A stretch of 64,000 nucleotides of DNA from Gnetum montanum (GCA_015680685.1 MNCI01004113.1:90159-154158); one strand, 5' to 3'; positions 12,732 through 25,895 are shown, counted from the stretch's first letter. A program made the numbers and translations. The notes: generated by a model not told the origin, from the sequence alone.

Positions 12732-13570
12732 CAACCGCAAAGACAACTAAACCCAAAGCTTAAGCAAGTAGTTAAGGAAAAAATTGAATAACTTCTAAAG
12801 GCCAAGTTCATCTACCCCATTTTTGATAGTGAATGTGTTAGTCCATTAGTCATTGTGCCTAAAAATGTTGGTAAATGAAGGGTGTGTATAGACTTTAGGC
12901 TATTAAACATGGCAACATTTAAAGATCATTTCCCATTGCCATTCGTTGACCAAGTCTTAGATACCATTGCAGGGCATCGTTATTATAGTTTTTTGGATGG
13001 TTACAGTGGGTACAATCAAATCCAAATAACACTAGAAGACTAAGCCAAGACTACATTCACAAGTCCTTAGGGGAAATTTTCATATAGGTAGATGTCGTTT
13101 GACTTGTGCAATACTCCAACAACATTTCAACATTTGGTTCTTAGCATATTTTAGCAGCAAATAGGGAATGGTGTGGAGGTTTTTATGAATGATTTCTCCA
13201 CCAATGAAGTGGACTTTAAATAAGCATTGGACCTATTAGAGCAAATGCTAAATGATGTGTTGAAACCAAACTAAGGCTCAACTGGAAAAAAAGCCACGTA
13301 ATGGTCCAAGAGGGCATTGTATTATGGCATAAAATTTTACAAACAGGGATAGAGGTAGATCCTAAAAAAATTAAAGTCATTCAAGGAATCACTTGTTAAC
13401 CTGAAACTGTAAGCGATGTCCGATCATTCCTTGGACATACTGGTTATTATAGACATTTCATTGAGAACTTTTAGAAGATTGCAAAATCATTGTTAGATTT
13501 AATGGAAAAGGATGTACCCTTTGAATGGACCAAGGAATGTGATTTAGCTTTCCAAACCTTGAAGTAGAAG
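12732..13570 (+). pseudogene. Element A: reverse transcriptase
   Basis: The palm and fingers can be followed with stops: VCIDFRLLN, FPLPFVDQVLD, FLDGYSGYNQI, then DLCNTPTTFQ. The catalytic box, normally FMDDF in this lineage, reads FMNDF at 13182-13196, so the first of the paired Asp is lost. The thumb/connection follows (VRSFLGH, near 13420; PFEWTKEC near 13520). Stops include codons explained by C-to-T or G-to-A changes. The wording RMxFxLCNxPTTFQ places it with Athila/Tat elements rather than chromoviruses. Confidence 0.85.
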
Positions 13571-13965
13571 CTCATAGAAACGCCCAATCTACAAGCTCCT
13601 AACTAGTCCTAACCATTCCATATAATGACTGACGCATCCAATTTTGCTTTAGGAGTTGTACTTACATAGTTAGATGATTAAAAATATCCCTAGTACATTC
13701 ACTATGCTATATCACAATAGAAAAAGAGTTAATGGCCATGGTGTTTTCACTAGAGAAATTTAGGCACTATGTATTGGGCTATAAGGTATTCATACACATA
13801 GAGCATAGTGCAATTTGATTCCTTATGAATAAACTAAAGGTAAATCCTTATATCATACGATGGCTTATGATCTTGCAAGAGATTGATCTCATGATAGTAG
13901 ATCATAAAGGCATCAAGAATGCTATTGTCGATCATTTATCTTAGTTGTGATAGGACAACAAAGAG
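13571..13965 (+). pseudogene. Element A: RNase H
   Basis: Starts near MTDASNFALGVVLT (13626), the first catalytic Asp region of Ty3/gypsy RNase H. The middle is frameshifted, and the ADHLSQL-like end (IVDHLS) is near 13930. The homologous C copy is better preserved on the minus strand (25897-26286). Only one RNase H is present, unlike the Tat-type elements F and T. Confidence 0.75.
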
Positions 13966-15290
13966 AACAAATACCCAATTTTTGATTGCTTCCCTAATGA
14001 AATCCTCTTTGCTAGTGTAATAAAAAATCAATCACCCAAAAATACAAATTGGTATAGTAGCATTCTTAGTTATTTTCTTACACAAGAAAGACCAAAAGGG
14101 CTAGACATTAGAAAGAAACAACAGTTTCTCAACAGAGTCAAACATTTCATGGAAATCAACGGACACCTTTACAAGGTGCATTTTGATGACTTGGTCTGAT
14201 GGTGTGTTCTTGACATAGATCAATTGCAAGTTCTCCAAGATGCTCATGAGGGCCATTTTGGGGTTCATTATGCTAAGAGACAAACAACCATTAAAATCTT
14301 TGTTGCAGGATATTATTGGCCTACATTATTTCAGGATGCCCATCATTTTGTCTAATCTTGTGAGTGCTGCCAACATGATGGGGGAATGACTACTAGAATG
14401 AACGGCCCGCAACAATGGATTCAACCATTAGAACCCTTTGACATATGGGGTATTGATTTAATGGAGGCTATTACAACAATGTATAATGGAAAAGCATACA
14501 TTTTTGTCGCTATTGATTATTTTACAAAATGGATAGAAGTAGCTGCCATTATCGACTATACATCATCTACCACTGCAAGATTTTTTTAACAACAAATTGT
14601 AAATAGGTTTGGTATGCCTTGTGCACTTATTTCTAATAATGGTACACATTTTATAGGTGCAAATTTTCAGAAGTTGATGCAATGCTTAGGAGTTGAGCAT
14701 AAACTGACTACACCATATCATCCTCAAGCGAATGGTCAAGCTAAAGTCACCAATACGAAAATCACAAAAATTTTAACATGAACCATTAGCAAATATAGGT
14801 GAGACTAGAGCACTAAACTGAACGATTCTCTTTGGGCCTACCGCTCCACATGGAAACTCCCTATAGGCTATTCTCCCTATGAGTTAGTGTACGGTAAACT
14901 TCCAACACTTCCTATCCAAGTTGAGCTTCATAAACTATCTATAGCATGTGACCTTAACCTTGACCTCAATCTAGCATAGAAAGAATGGTTAATGAATCTT
15001 AACTTGCTAGATGAAAACTGATTAGCCATCCTATCATCCAATGAACTTCACAAGGCCTTCAAAAAACAACATTATAACCTAAGAATTAGAAAATTCAAAT
15101 ACCAACTAGGAGATAGGGTTCTTTATTGGAATCCCACACATGTGCCACAACGAACTAAATTTCAAATGCTATGGGAAGGACCTTATATTATTCATGAAAC
15201 TTTTCCTTCAGGGGCCATGATGATCTATAAACTTGAAAGCCCTGATAAGAAACTATTGGTTAACATCTAGCAATCCAAACCTTTCCATGA
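13966..15290 (+). pseudogene. Element A: integrase
   Basis: Zinc-binding HHCC domain at about 14225-14385 (HEGHFGVH, then CECCQHDG). The catalytic core follows with FDIWGIDLM (14440), ISNNGTHF (14630; the usual Asp is now Asn) and PYHPQANGQ (14715), where the glutamate after NGQ is changed to Lys. The C-terminal part shows LWAYRSTWK and VYGKLP, a GDRVLYWN motif and the WEGPY box (15175). It would insert cDNA into the chromosome. Stops and the altered DDE residues make it inactive. Confidence 0.85.
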
Positions 15291-17302
15291 GTCCAAAATG
15301 ACTAGTACTAACACTACCATTATTAATGGACAACCTTGCTCATTATTTCAGATCTCCTCCTTCCAACTCAATCAAGGGGAAGATGGCCACCAATGATAAT
15401 TATTCTAAGCTCTTAGTTTCTTTTATCTTTTTTTTTTACACATTTGTCATCTTTACTTGTTTTGTTTTACACCATCATTAACATTTTTACTATTTCTCTC
15501 TATTACATTTTTTTTCATTTATTCTCACTCATCACATAATAAGTGCTCATGATGATGGGTTGTACTATAATGGTGTTGATTGCTAATGTTTTATTTTTAC
15601 TTTTGACTTTTAATGTTGATGCTAAGATATGGTTTCTTTTGATAAAACAAGTAATGAGTTCATGTCATCCATTCATCCATTCAACTTTATGGTCTCCCTT
15701 TGTTTTGGAACTATATTGTCCCTTTTTCTACTCAAACCTATTAATGAGTTTGTGGCTTCGTATTCTTCAAACCAAGGAAATATTTAAATGGATTGAAAAG
15801 GGTATGACTTCAAGGGGATTCAATGCTTTTGTGCTGACTATTCACTTGGGTACTTGAATGTTTTTTATAGGTTTCACACCTTTCCACTATTGACTAATAT
15901 TAGGAAGTTGAATGAATCAAATAAGTCTTTGCATGGTGTGGTTCCCACTTTAAAAAAAAGAAAGAAACTAGTGGGAATTCAAAGCACACTGCTTAGACAT
16001 AATAAAGGAACATGGGTTACAAATATTGGTTATGGCACTGAAAAGACATATTACCCATGCTTGAAGGTTTCCTCTAACTAAGGCCCTTTCTCACTTCCTG
16101 CTTCTTTATTCTTATCTTTTTGGGATGGCGGTTGCTCTGTGGAAGCATTCTTGTTGCTTCAGGAGGATGGTTTGATGCGAGGTCATTGGATGTGGTTATT
16201 TTTAGTCTAGATTTGGACTGAATTTTATTAAGTCACCTTAACCACATAATACACAAGGTACTTTACACAACCTTGATTTTGGGATTTCATTCCATTCTCT
16301 CTTCTCTTTCGATATTGCTTCCTATATTCTACCTCATTGCCAATTTTATGATTAGTCTATATCTTGGTCGATACATTATTATTCTTTGGTAAATTCTTAT
16401 GGGTGAATTCTTAACTATTGTTTCCATACATCATTCCTAGAGCCTATAGACTCTTTGATTTGTGGGTTTGTCAGGGCATAAAGGGCATGAGCCTGCTTTT
16501 GAGAGGACCCATTGGCACTTCTTTTTGGTGCAATTATTAAGTTCTTTCCTTTAAACACATCTTCCAATCAATTATTTTTTATTTCACCCCATCCATAACA
16601 TCCATTTTTATTTTTCTCTTCCCTTCTATGCATTTTTATTGGCTTCATCATTGTTATCTCTCTTGTCTTCCTTTCTCTTTCATTTTCCATCCTATTGCTA
16701 CTAAAGGTTTGCTCTTAGTCGTGGGGGCTTGTTGCAAATTTTTCCATTCCATTACTTATCTCACCCCTACACCTTGGGTAGTCATCAGTTATAACCCTCT
16801 AACCTAGTATCTACCATACCCAAAACCTAACCAATGTGCTTCATATCGAGGCAAGGTATCAATTGCATTATATCTTATCTATCCTTGCTAATTCGTGACT
16901 GTGTTGTGTGTGTGGATTGCAATCACATGAAAAATGGATAGGGATAGGAGGGAGTACTCAAGATGGATTTGAGCAAGAGCATTTATGTAATAAACAAGCT
17001 TAGTCATGTGGCCATGGACAAATAATGGTGCGCACATTTTTGACATTGGCAGCAACCCGTCACATTTTCTTTTCTCTCTTTCTCTTCAAGCTGTCAAGTG
17101 AGGGTCTAGATGTCACCTATGTACAGTGTTTACCACAATGGTTATGAACACCAATGTTGTAATATGTTTGTCAATTTGTTCACCAGGCACTTTAAGTTTG
17201 TCATTCCATGTCACCATCAGTTGTCATTTAGTTAATAATCTCATATCTTTCCAATATTTTGTAAGGAACTTGGGGAAGAATTTTCATTCCGTCATGGGGG
17301 TA
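15291..17302 (+). other. Element A: conserved non-coding region between integrase and 3' LTR
   Basis: Two kilobases without a protein I recognise. Two short frames (15543-15857, with a hydrophobic stretch, and 15854-16081) lie where some Athila elements carry an env-like gene, but neither is conserved in C or D. Sequence blocks are conserved there instead, for example around 15925-16100 and 16440-16530. The region ends at the polypurine tract TCATGGGGGTA, 17292-17302. Confidence 0.6.
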
Positions 17303-18148
17303 TGATGAGTCACCAAATAAGCAACCCAATATCAAACCCCTGATATCGAATACATGATATTGGATTGGCCAAGCGACATTGGACACACGATGTTGGAGCT
17401 TGTCTTGTTATCTATAAGTAAGAGATAGGGATGCTTGGTTTTGATATTATTTTTCCAGTCCTTTAGTTAGACTCTTGTAGTTTTTCTCTTCCAAATTTAG
17501 AATTATTTCTGAGTACTCGCAATAGGAGTCATAAAGTGAACAGATCTTTATTTGAGCATTGTGTACCTAAGCACACCTTGTGTCCAGAAATAAAGACGAA
17601 CTTTGTGATAAACCTTGTAACATTTAGAATAGCTAAACTATTGCATTTAATGTTATTTACTATTATTTGATGCTCTCATTAGTTAATCAATGTTATTTCT
17701 ATAAAATTATTAATTATCAATGAATTAGCACACTTAGCATGACCACTTTGAGCATACATGGAACACTTGGTAACCTAGTAACAACTAGTCTTTTGTAATC
17801 CCAATAGTGTTACACTAGTTTAGGATGTGTTCAAAGAGTGGGAATGGATGTTGGTGTTAGGATTAAATCAACATTAGAGTTACAAAAATCCATTAGTTAA
17901 CTAAATCTTTTCATTTCACACACTTAGGAGACCAAGATAGAAAATATAAAAAACATAAAAAATCATATACCTTAAGCTTATTTAACCATACAATTGTGCC
18001 TTACAAGTAATCTTAGGAAGACAATGACTACATAACTCATCCTTGTTATGCATAGGTGCATAAGTACTTAATCCTTGGATGTTGACCGGATCATGTGTGA
18101 ATGCTTGTATTTGTATGGTTGGATGTAGGGGTACCTTGCCGCTCATCA
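17303..18148 (+). repeat. Right (3') LTR of element A
   Basis: 846 bp, starting TGATGAGTCACC and ending GCTCATCA. It has GATATC-rich sequence near the start, a TATA-like box (CTATAAGTAAGAG, about 17415), an AATAAAG signal near 17590 and the family-typical end GTAGGGGTACCTTGCCGCTCATCA. It is complete, unlike the left copy. Confidence 0.9.
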
Positions 18149-18153
18149 ATGAT
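18149..18153. repeat. Target site duplication, right copy (element A)
   Basis: ATGAT, identical to 8659-8663. Confidence 0.85.
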
Positions 18154-18801
18154 GATGATGAAGATAAAGATGAATGAGGACTAGCACCATCACAATGCCT
18201 ACTACCCCCTATTCAATGATCATAGCCATGATCACAATCATGTTTCTTATCCACATCCCTACCCTAACTTGCCTCTTTGGGTAGATTCATTCTTACTAGA
18301 ACCAAGATTGTAGATTGTGAATTGCAGGTTTTTGGTTTGACCTCCTTTACTAAAGTCAAAGAGAAGAATTTTATTGAATGGAAAACCCCTAAATAAGGGT
18401 TCTCCACCATCTTTTTGGTATAGTAGGAATGGAGAATCATTGGACCACTTCCCCTTCATAGATTCATAGCATTGTTCTAACTAGTGAGCCCTAAGATGTT
18501 ATGCATTAGTAGGATGTTAATCCCTAGCATTATTATCTTACACAATGTACTCAGCATAAAGTTCCTAAAGGCCCAAACACACAAGAGTTTGGTGGAGCAT
18601 CACAAGAACATCTTGATCTGGCAACAACACAATGTTACTCTCCATGTCACACCACTACAACTATTCATCCTAGTGTAGGATGAAGGTGAAATTAGGTAGA
18701 TACTCATCAAGATGAGCATATACCACTCTATACTATAGGGGCACTTGCTAATGTACTTTATCAAACTTGGGCGAAGAATCACTCCTATGAAAAGAAGACA
18801 T
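18154..18801 (-). pseudogene. Element B: gag, N-terminal third
   Basis: Continuation of the gag split by element A. A minus-strand ATG at 18801 starts MSSFHRSDSSPKFDK, resembling the starts in C (MSPSSYEST) and, more loosely, D and E (MASSHKINSP). The family motif HPDEYIPDFTFxLHxDEQL follows in degenerate form (HLDEYLPNFTFILH), then the Gln/Arg-rich stretch and the GKWSNDSPFL region. Several stops and a frameshift are present. It runs into the Ser-rich linker where A inserted. Confidence 0.7.
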
Positions 18802-18925
18802 TTTGTGCTAGAAAAATAAAAATGCAATGTGCTCTTCCAATTTTCTGTAGTAATTTTAAGTACGATATGACTCTAAGGTTCATTCCAATGATTTGAAAAA
18901 TTTTCCACTAGTATTAGATAGCTCA

Positions 18926-18943
18926 TATAATGCAACGATGCCA
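18926..18943 (-). promoter_or_regulatory. Element B: degraded primer binding site
   Basis: Minus strand reads TGGCATCGTTGCA next to the LTR. This is a decayed form of the TGGTGCCGTTGCCAGGGA site of element E, which resembles the complement of the 3' end of plant tRNA-Asp. Confidence 0.6.
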
Positions 18944-18944
18944 A

Positions 18945-19798
18945 TGATGAGCGATGAGGTACACCTATGCCTAACCATATGAATTACAAGTGTTCACACA
19001 AAATCCAATTGAATTTCGTAGACCTTAAGTTCTCAAGTACACTAGTTCTAAGACATGAAATCTAATTGGAACAATTGTTGTCTTCTCAATTCCACTCATG
19101 AGACACAAGTATATGGTTAAGTGCAATTGAGTTATATGATTTTTATCATTTTATATTTTATAAGTTTAATCACCTAGAACAAGAATGAAAACTAGAGGAA
19201 TTTAATATCTAATTAGTTTACTACCTAGGTAGCCTAACACAAGTACCTATTCCCACTCTCTGAACACATCCTAAACACATATAGCACTGCTAGGTTACCA
19301 AACATTAAGCATTTCTAGGTTACCAAGCACTACACGTATGCTCGATGTGGTCATGCTTGTGTTCATTAACAACTAGAAATTAATTGCTTAACTAAAGTTC
19401 ATTAAAGTAAAGTGCATGAATATTAAATGCATCAAAAGAAACATTAATCTATTCTCAATGCTCCAAGGATTATCAAAAAGTGTTTGTCTTTATTTCTATC
19501 ACACTCTTGTGCTCAGGTACATCAGTTCTCAAACAAAGATCCATACACACTTAGACTCCTATTTCAAGCACTCAGAAATATTCTAACTCTAGAATGGCTA
19601 AACTGTAGGAACTTTGTTACTCTATGACAAAGACTATATATGAAAATCATGAGCCCAAGCTCTATATTTATAGGTTTGCATATACCCCATGATATTGGAT
19701 ATTCAACATTGCATCTTGGGGATTGATATCAGGTATCTGATATTGAGGCTCTGATATCATGTATCTAACATTAGAACACATCAAAAAATGATTCATCA
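18945..19798 (-). repeat. 5' LTR of element B
   Basis: 854 bp. On the plus strand it starts TGATGAGCGATGAGGTA and ends near GATTCATCA. It aligns with the LTRs of A, C, D and E in inverse orientation, including CTATATTTATAGG (TATA box on the minus strand, about 19665). The partner LTR is absent because B is truncated at 5506, so no target duplication can be checked. Confidence 0.8.
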
Positions 19799-22700
19799 TC
19801 TATTGTAAATGAAATCAAAGCTGCTATTGCATCCCCCTTGTCCCTTTTTGGAAATGAAAAGTAGTAAAGCTTCTGTGATTTATTTTCTTTGCAACAAGGA
19901 TCGATGTTGCAGAAAATAATTGTAGATAAAATGAGCATTTTATTTTTTTCCCCTTTGTATTTTCTAAAATTGTAGCATCTTTTGAAGGCTCAAGTATAGA
20001 TGTTGCCAAGACACCTTGATAATTCATGGTTATCTTAGGAGTACAGTCTGAACTTTGATATAGAAGTTGGATACAACTAATGATATTATCAACTAGTTAT
20101 TACTCTCATTGAAGTCAATAGTAAGAGAAATAATACTTCTAACAAACCCTCCTTTCTAGACCGCCTTATTTTGATAATTATTTATATCTCTTATTATTAT
20201 CTTAATTGATGATTTGGGTAGAAGATATTGGTTATGACATCGACATATTAGAAACATTGGCATCATTCTAAATAATGTTTATATTTTTACCTCTATCTTC
20301 ATATGTATCATTTCTACACCATAGAGCAAAAGCAACCCACTTAAGCTTTATATCATTAGAAATATTGGAATTACTAGGCATTAAATTTGCACTGACCATG
20401 GTAATGGAAATAGAAATTGGCTACTTTCATTGAGCTTTCTTTTAGTCACTCATGATGAATTAAATTAGGAAAATTCAATTCTCAACATTATCTACTCCAT
20501 CAAATGGTAGAAATGTTACAACACTTACATGGCTTATCTTTGTTTGTGGATTTTCTAATAATCTTTGTGGTGACTATGCAAGCCATATTCTCTTAGTAGT
20601 AAGCTAGATACTTATGAAACTTGACTTTGTTGATAAGTATCATACATCTTTGTAGATCATGTTCACTTTGTAGGGAGCTAGATACTCACGTAGCTTGACT
20701 TTGTCAGTAAGCATCATTTGTTTAGTTTGAAATCATTTGGATTTAGTGGATGGCAGTGGATTCATTTTTTATTATTTTGTTTTTGGATATTTCATTTAGT
20801 TATAATTAGTTATTTAATATTCATCTATGTGTATTTGTATTTTTGGGTGTTAACTCTCTACTTGTAGCTACTCCTTATGCATGACTATCTAGCTACTTGG
20901 TGCCTTCAATTAAAACCCATACGGAAGTACTTTGTAGCTTATTTCCCTTACTTAGAATTACGATTGATCCCCTTTGCATTTTTATGCCTTCTAAGTGATT
21001 CAATTAATTATGAGTATGAGTTAGATGAAGAAGTTGATGCTTAGATTTCCTTTTTAGACCTACTTTTAGCTTAACTATTAAGTTTTCAATTATCACTTAT
21101 GTTTCTCCCAAGCTATAATATTCAACTAGGATTTTTGTACTATATAATTATTATGAGAATTATATTTGTATTTTTTCTATCTTTGGTTGTAGAACCCCGA
21201 ATAATCATCCTTTAAACTTCAATATAAGTTTCTTTTTCTCTAATCCTCTTAAAACATGGGGCTATGCTTACACTAGCATGTAATAAGAATATGGTACATA
21301 CAATGATGGGTTGATTACAAGCCCTACATACCTCCTTCCCTCATTAAACATAACAACTTGTTAATGATATGACACATTATCACTTCTTATTGTCTTAATG
21401 ATTAATGCATCAATTATATAGTGTCTATCTTTCTTAGACTATAATACCTTAAGGACTAGCATAGCCAAGGATAATATCTAACACTTTCCATCATTTTGAA
21501 AGCTAAAAAACATTGAATATTTATGTCAATCACTTGTTTTAGGTTTTGTTTTACAAGCAACACCAACAAGTGTGGTTGGACATACTCCTAATTCTCTATT
21601 TTATTTCCACCAAACAAGATCATTTAATCTATGATAGGATTCAAATAATGGATGGGAATAAAAAATGTATAGCCTTTAAAAACTTTGTCTAGGCTTCAAC
21701 AACTTTGTCCATCTAATGTGACATTGCATTTCTACATTGAGGGCCATCCAATGTAAAGAGTCCAATCACCATTTGGCTATGAGTTGAGGTATCTTTAGGT
21801 TTTAAACTACACAAAAAAGGCTTGGCTCAACCATCATTTTTGAACTACACCTTGATATATCCACCACACCACCACCCCCTCCTCCCATCCCCCTTGCCCT
21901 CACCCACACCACTCACCACCCAACCCCCACAAGTAGGTGATGAAGAAGCATATGTGAGGTGGATACACACTTGCAAATGGTGCCTGCAACATTGAAAGCC
22001 TTCACGTATTGTGTAGCTCAACCTCCATGTATCCAATGGCTTAGGATATTGTGCTAATGTAAACATATGTATGGGTATGGTTGGATAGTGGTGTTCATCT
22101 CCACATCCATGATAAGATACATGTAAAATAAATAAACAATGCATCTCATCCATTCAAGGTATGGGGATGAATATATTGTTATTAAAATGATATATTAATT
22201 ATCCCTAAAAATACTACATGCTTCACATAATGTACACCATTCAAATGAATCATCCACTTAATTCCTAACTATGAGTTTAGGTGAATTTCTTAACATAGAT
22301 TCTAAAGGGTTTCTAATCATAATTCATGCGGGTTCATTTTATTAAAGAAAATAAATATACATGATCACACGTATATTTTTTTTTTAAATAAAAGAATGTA
22401 ATTACTTGTAAAAAAATGGAATTACCATAATGAAATAAGAATAAATAAATAATATTTTACTTTGCATGAAAGGAAAATCTAACTATGATAAAATATACAA
22501 AACAGTCATTATGTAATAAAAGACTTAGTTCAATAAGACTTCAAGATTTTCAATATCTCATGTCCTTATCATACAATCAAAAGAAAGTAAATGTGTATCT
22601 TAAGTAGATTTTAAATTTCATCTAAGGAACTATCTCACACATCAAACTATAGAGAGTTACAAAAAATAGATTTGTTCTATGTTAAAGAAATAGATTATTA

Positions 22701-23521
22701 TTCCCTCATAGCTCTACTCCTAGATGAATCTTTACATGTGAAAATCAACTAATGTTTCCTTTATTTAAATGCTTCCTACTTAGAATCCTTGTTGAACCTT
22801 AGAAAACCCTCAAAGGAACAAAATATTATAACCTAAATAGTTTACCAAATTCTATTTACTAGAGTATAGATTTAAAGGTTCAATTGAAGGAAAAGTAAAA
22901 TGTAGAAAACCATATATCCATATCTATAAGGAAAATATCATAGTCTCTATTTTAGGGTGTAAAATTTTGATTTCTTAGTAACTAAAGAAAATAGGAAAAT
23001 AGCCTTAAAAATAACATTTCTACAACTAGAAATCATTAATAATTAGAAACTAATTTATGAGAAAAAGAGAATAGATTTTATAGGTGACTATTTATTATTA
23101 TTATTATTATTGTTATGTAATTTAATCACAAATAGAAAATAGAGGATAACAACCATAAAAATAGTAACAATCTCTAACCTAAGAATAGTCTTCATTAAAT
23201 CATTAAAACTCTAATTGTAAGCAATAAAAATATGTTAACTATATGAACTCAATTACTAAATGAAAAGGAGAGAGAAATAAAAACTAAAATGTACCAAGAT
23301 TGATCATCATAATGGATTAACATAGTGCCAAGCTTTTAAAATCCTCATTATTAAATTTTTCTATCCTCTCATGTTCTCACATTGAGAGAAATAAAGGCTT
23401 GAACAAAGGACCATTTAACAATGAATTGGAACATGAAAAATCTCTTGAAAACCCCTCAAAATTTATCCAAAAATGCTCAAAAAAATAAAACATATGCACT
23501 TAACAAAAGATACCAAAAATC
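19799..23521. other. AT-rich DNA without recognised genes
   Basis: No coding region or RNA gene is seen. It contains an imperfect tandem duplication of about 55 bp (AGCTAGATACT...CTTGACTTTGT, near 20600 and 20682), an (ATT)n tract around 23090-23116 and many homopolymer runs. Its right end is the target of element C. It may hold decayed repeats of other families. Confidence 0.4.
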
Positions 23522-23526
23522 CTTAA
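23522..23526. repeat. Target site duplication, left copy (element C)
   Basis: CTTAA immediately before the LTR, repeated at 39116-39120. Confidence 0.8.
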
Positions 23527-24396
23527 TGATGAACAGTGAGGTACCCCTACTCTCAACCATACGAACATGAACGTTTCACACATGATCATTCATTATTCGT
23601 TATTCATATTCATATGGTTGAGCATAGGGGTACCTCGCCACCACTATGCACCTTGATTGGAACAAGGACGGGTTGGTTAATTGTTGTTTTCCCAAACTTA
23701 CTTGTATGTCACGACTTTATTGTTAAGTAAGCTTGAGGCATACAATTTTTATTTCTTTTATGTTTTTATGTCCTGTGCTAGTAGGGAAGGAGAGAGATAA
23801 CTAATTGACTAATTTAACTTAACTACTCATTAATTAAGTTCTAAATAATCCTAAAACCAGTATCCATTCTCACTTGCCATACACATCTTGAACTAGTGCA
23901 ACGCTATTGGGATTACAAAATGCTAATTGTTACTGGGTTACCAAGCGTTAAACACACATGCTCAAAGTGATCATACTATGTGTGTTTACTTAAGAAAGTG
24001 TAGGGTGAGAGAAGACATAAATTAACTAGGAAAGAATTTAATAACATCAATTAACACTAATTAATCTATTCTAAATGCTTCAAGCTTTATCATAAATTTC
24101 ATCTTTATTTCCATACACAAGGTGTGCTTAGTTACACAATGCTCGAATAAAGATCTATTCACTCTATGACTCCTACTGCAGGCACACAGAAATAATTCTA
24201 ACTCTGGGAGGGAGAAAAGGAAATAGTTTGACTAAGGGACTAACTAATCTATTGCAAAGCCAAGGGCACCTACCTCTTATTTATAGGCAAGGAGGTAGGT
24301 CCCGATATCGGGTATCCGACATCACATGGTAGGCTCCGATATCATGAATTCGATATCGCAGATGTGATATCGTAGCCCCAATATCGCGATTTATCA
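23527..24396 (-). repeat. 3' LTR of element C
   Basis: 870 bp, starting TGATGAACAGTGAGGTACCC and ending TTTATCA on the plus strand. It contains the family TATA box (minus strand, near 24280), GATATC-rich palindromes at 24300-24390 and an extra inverted copy of its own first 30 bases around 23605-23640 that the 5' LTR lacks. Confidence 0.9.
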
Positions 24397-24409
24397 TACC
24401 CCCATGACT
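24397..24409 (-). promoter_or_regulatory. Polypurine tract of element C
   Basis: Minus strand reads GTCATGGGGGTA just before the 3' LTR, the same as in A (17292-17302) and D (31610-31622). It would prime plus-strand DNA synthesis. Confidence 0.75.
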
Positions 24410-25895
24410 AAATGAAAACTCATCCTTGAGTTTCTTACAAAATATTGGGAAGGTATGGGCTTATTGACTAATTGACAACTGATGGTGGAATGGGATGACA
24501 AAATCCATGTGCCCAATGAATGGATCAATAAGCATATTACAACATTAGTGTTCATGAACATTGTGCTGAAAATTTGTACATAAATGACATCCAAGCCTTT
24601 ATTTGGTATCTTGAAGAGAAAGAGAGAGAGAAAGAAGATGAAACGTGTTACCACCAATGTTGAGATTGCACCTTCTATTGTTTATCCATAGCCACGCCAC
24701 CAGACTTGCTCCTTTTGTAAACACTCCAATTCCGATCCATCCTGAGTGCTTCCTCCAAGCCCCATCCATTGTTTGTATGATTGTCATTTGCACACAAAAC
24801 ACAGTTACAAATGAACAAGGATAGATGAACCATAATAAAATTGGTACCTTGCCTCAATATGAAGTGCATTGGCTGAGTTGTGGTTATGGCAGAAACTGGT
24901 TTGGATGTTTATCATTGGTGACAACCCAAGGTGTAGGGGTTAGATGACTAGAAAAGATTGAAAAATTTGTGCCAGGGCCCCCATGACTAAGAGTGAACCT
25001 CCAATAGCTATAAGATGGAAAAATATAAGGAATAAGAAAGATGGGAAAAAATAGCAATAGCAATGCCAATAAAATGGATATCATGGATGGGGATGAAAGA
25101 AGAGATGATTGATTACAGTAAATGTTTAAGGAAAAGAAGTTAACAATTGCACCAAAAAGGAGTGCTAGTGGGTCCTTCCCAAAGTAGGATCATGCCATTT
25201 ATGCCTTGACAAACCCACAAACTAAAGAGACTATAGGCTCTAGGAATGTCATTTGGAAGCAAGAGTTAAAAAGTTACCCATAAGAATTCACCAAAGAAAA
25301 ATAATGCATCAACCCAAAAATGGACTAATGATAAAATCGGCAATGAGGTGGAAAATGGAAAGAGAGATGGAGAGGAGAGAATGGAATGGAATCCCAAGAA
25401 CAACATTGTGTAAAGCCCCTTTTGTATTTCATTAACCATGACCTTGCATCAATACACTTGGCCAATCCATCCCCTTGAAGCAAAAAGAATGCTTCCACAA
25501 AGATTCACCACCATCCCAAGGAGAGCGAGATGGAGAAGTAGGAAGCGAGAAAGGGCCTTAGTTATAGGGAACCTTCAGGCATGGGTAACATGTCTTTCTG
25601 GAATCATAACTAGTGCTTATAGCCCATATTGCTTTATTATGTCTAAGGGGTGTGCTTTGAATTCTCACTTTCTTTTTTTTATTTTTTTCTTTTGTGTGAG
25701 AACCACACCATGCAAAGACTTATTTTTATTCACTCAGCTTCCTGATATTTGGACAATGTCAGAATGGCGAAAAACCTAAGAAAAAGCATCCAAGCACCCA
25801 AGAGAATGGCCAGCAAAAATGTATCAAATCCCCAAGAGAATGACCAGCACAAATGTATCAAATCCCCTTAAAGTACTTGGCTCGATGAAGAAACT
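24410..25895 (-). other. Element C: conserved 3' non-coding region
   Basis: Homologous to 15291-17302 of A and 31623-33597 of D. Blocks such as AAGTCTTTGCATGGTGTGGTT (sense, near 25695) and the CTAAGGCCCTTTCTC block (near 25555) are kept, while reading frames are not. A roughly 33-bp segment (ATGTATCAAATCCCC...) is tandemly duplicated at 25795-25866, next to the point where integrase is lost. Confidence 0.6.

Larger units (their letters stand above)
8664..18148 (+). mobile_element. Element A: Athila-like Ty3/gypsy retrotransposon, nested in B
   Basis: An almost full-length plus-strand element with LTRs at 8664-9427 (its end deleted) and 17303-18148, flanked by ATGAT duplications. Internal order is gag, protease, reverse transcriptase, RNase H, integrase, then a 2-kb non-coding block before the polypurine tract (ATGGGGGTA, 17294-17302). 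It is the only copy here with all pol domains. All are broken by stops and frameshifts. A deletion removed the end of the left LTR, the primer site and the start of gag. The LTRs differ visibly, including a roughly 36-bp indel, so the insertion is not recent. Confidence 0.9.

Noticed and set aside
15543-16081. Two frames after integrase of A, the first hydrophobic, as possible env-like gene
   Set aside because: Not conserved as frames in C or D, no signal peptide plus transmembrane layout I can defend, and the DNA itself is the conserved part.
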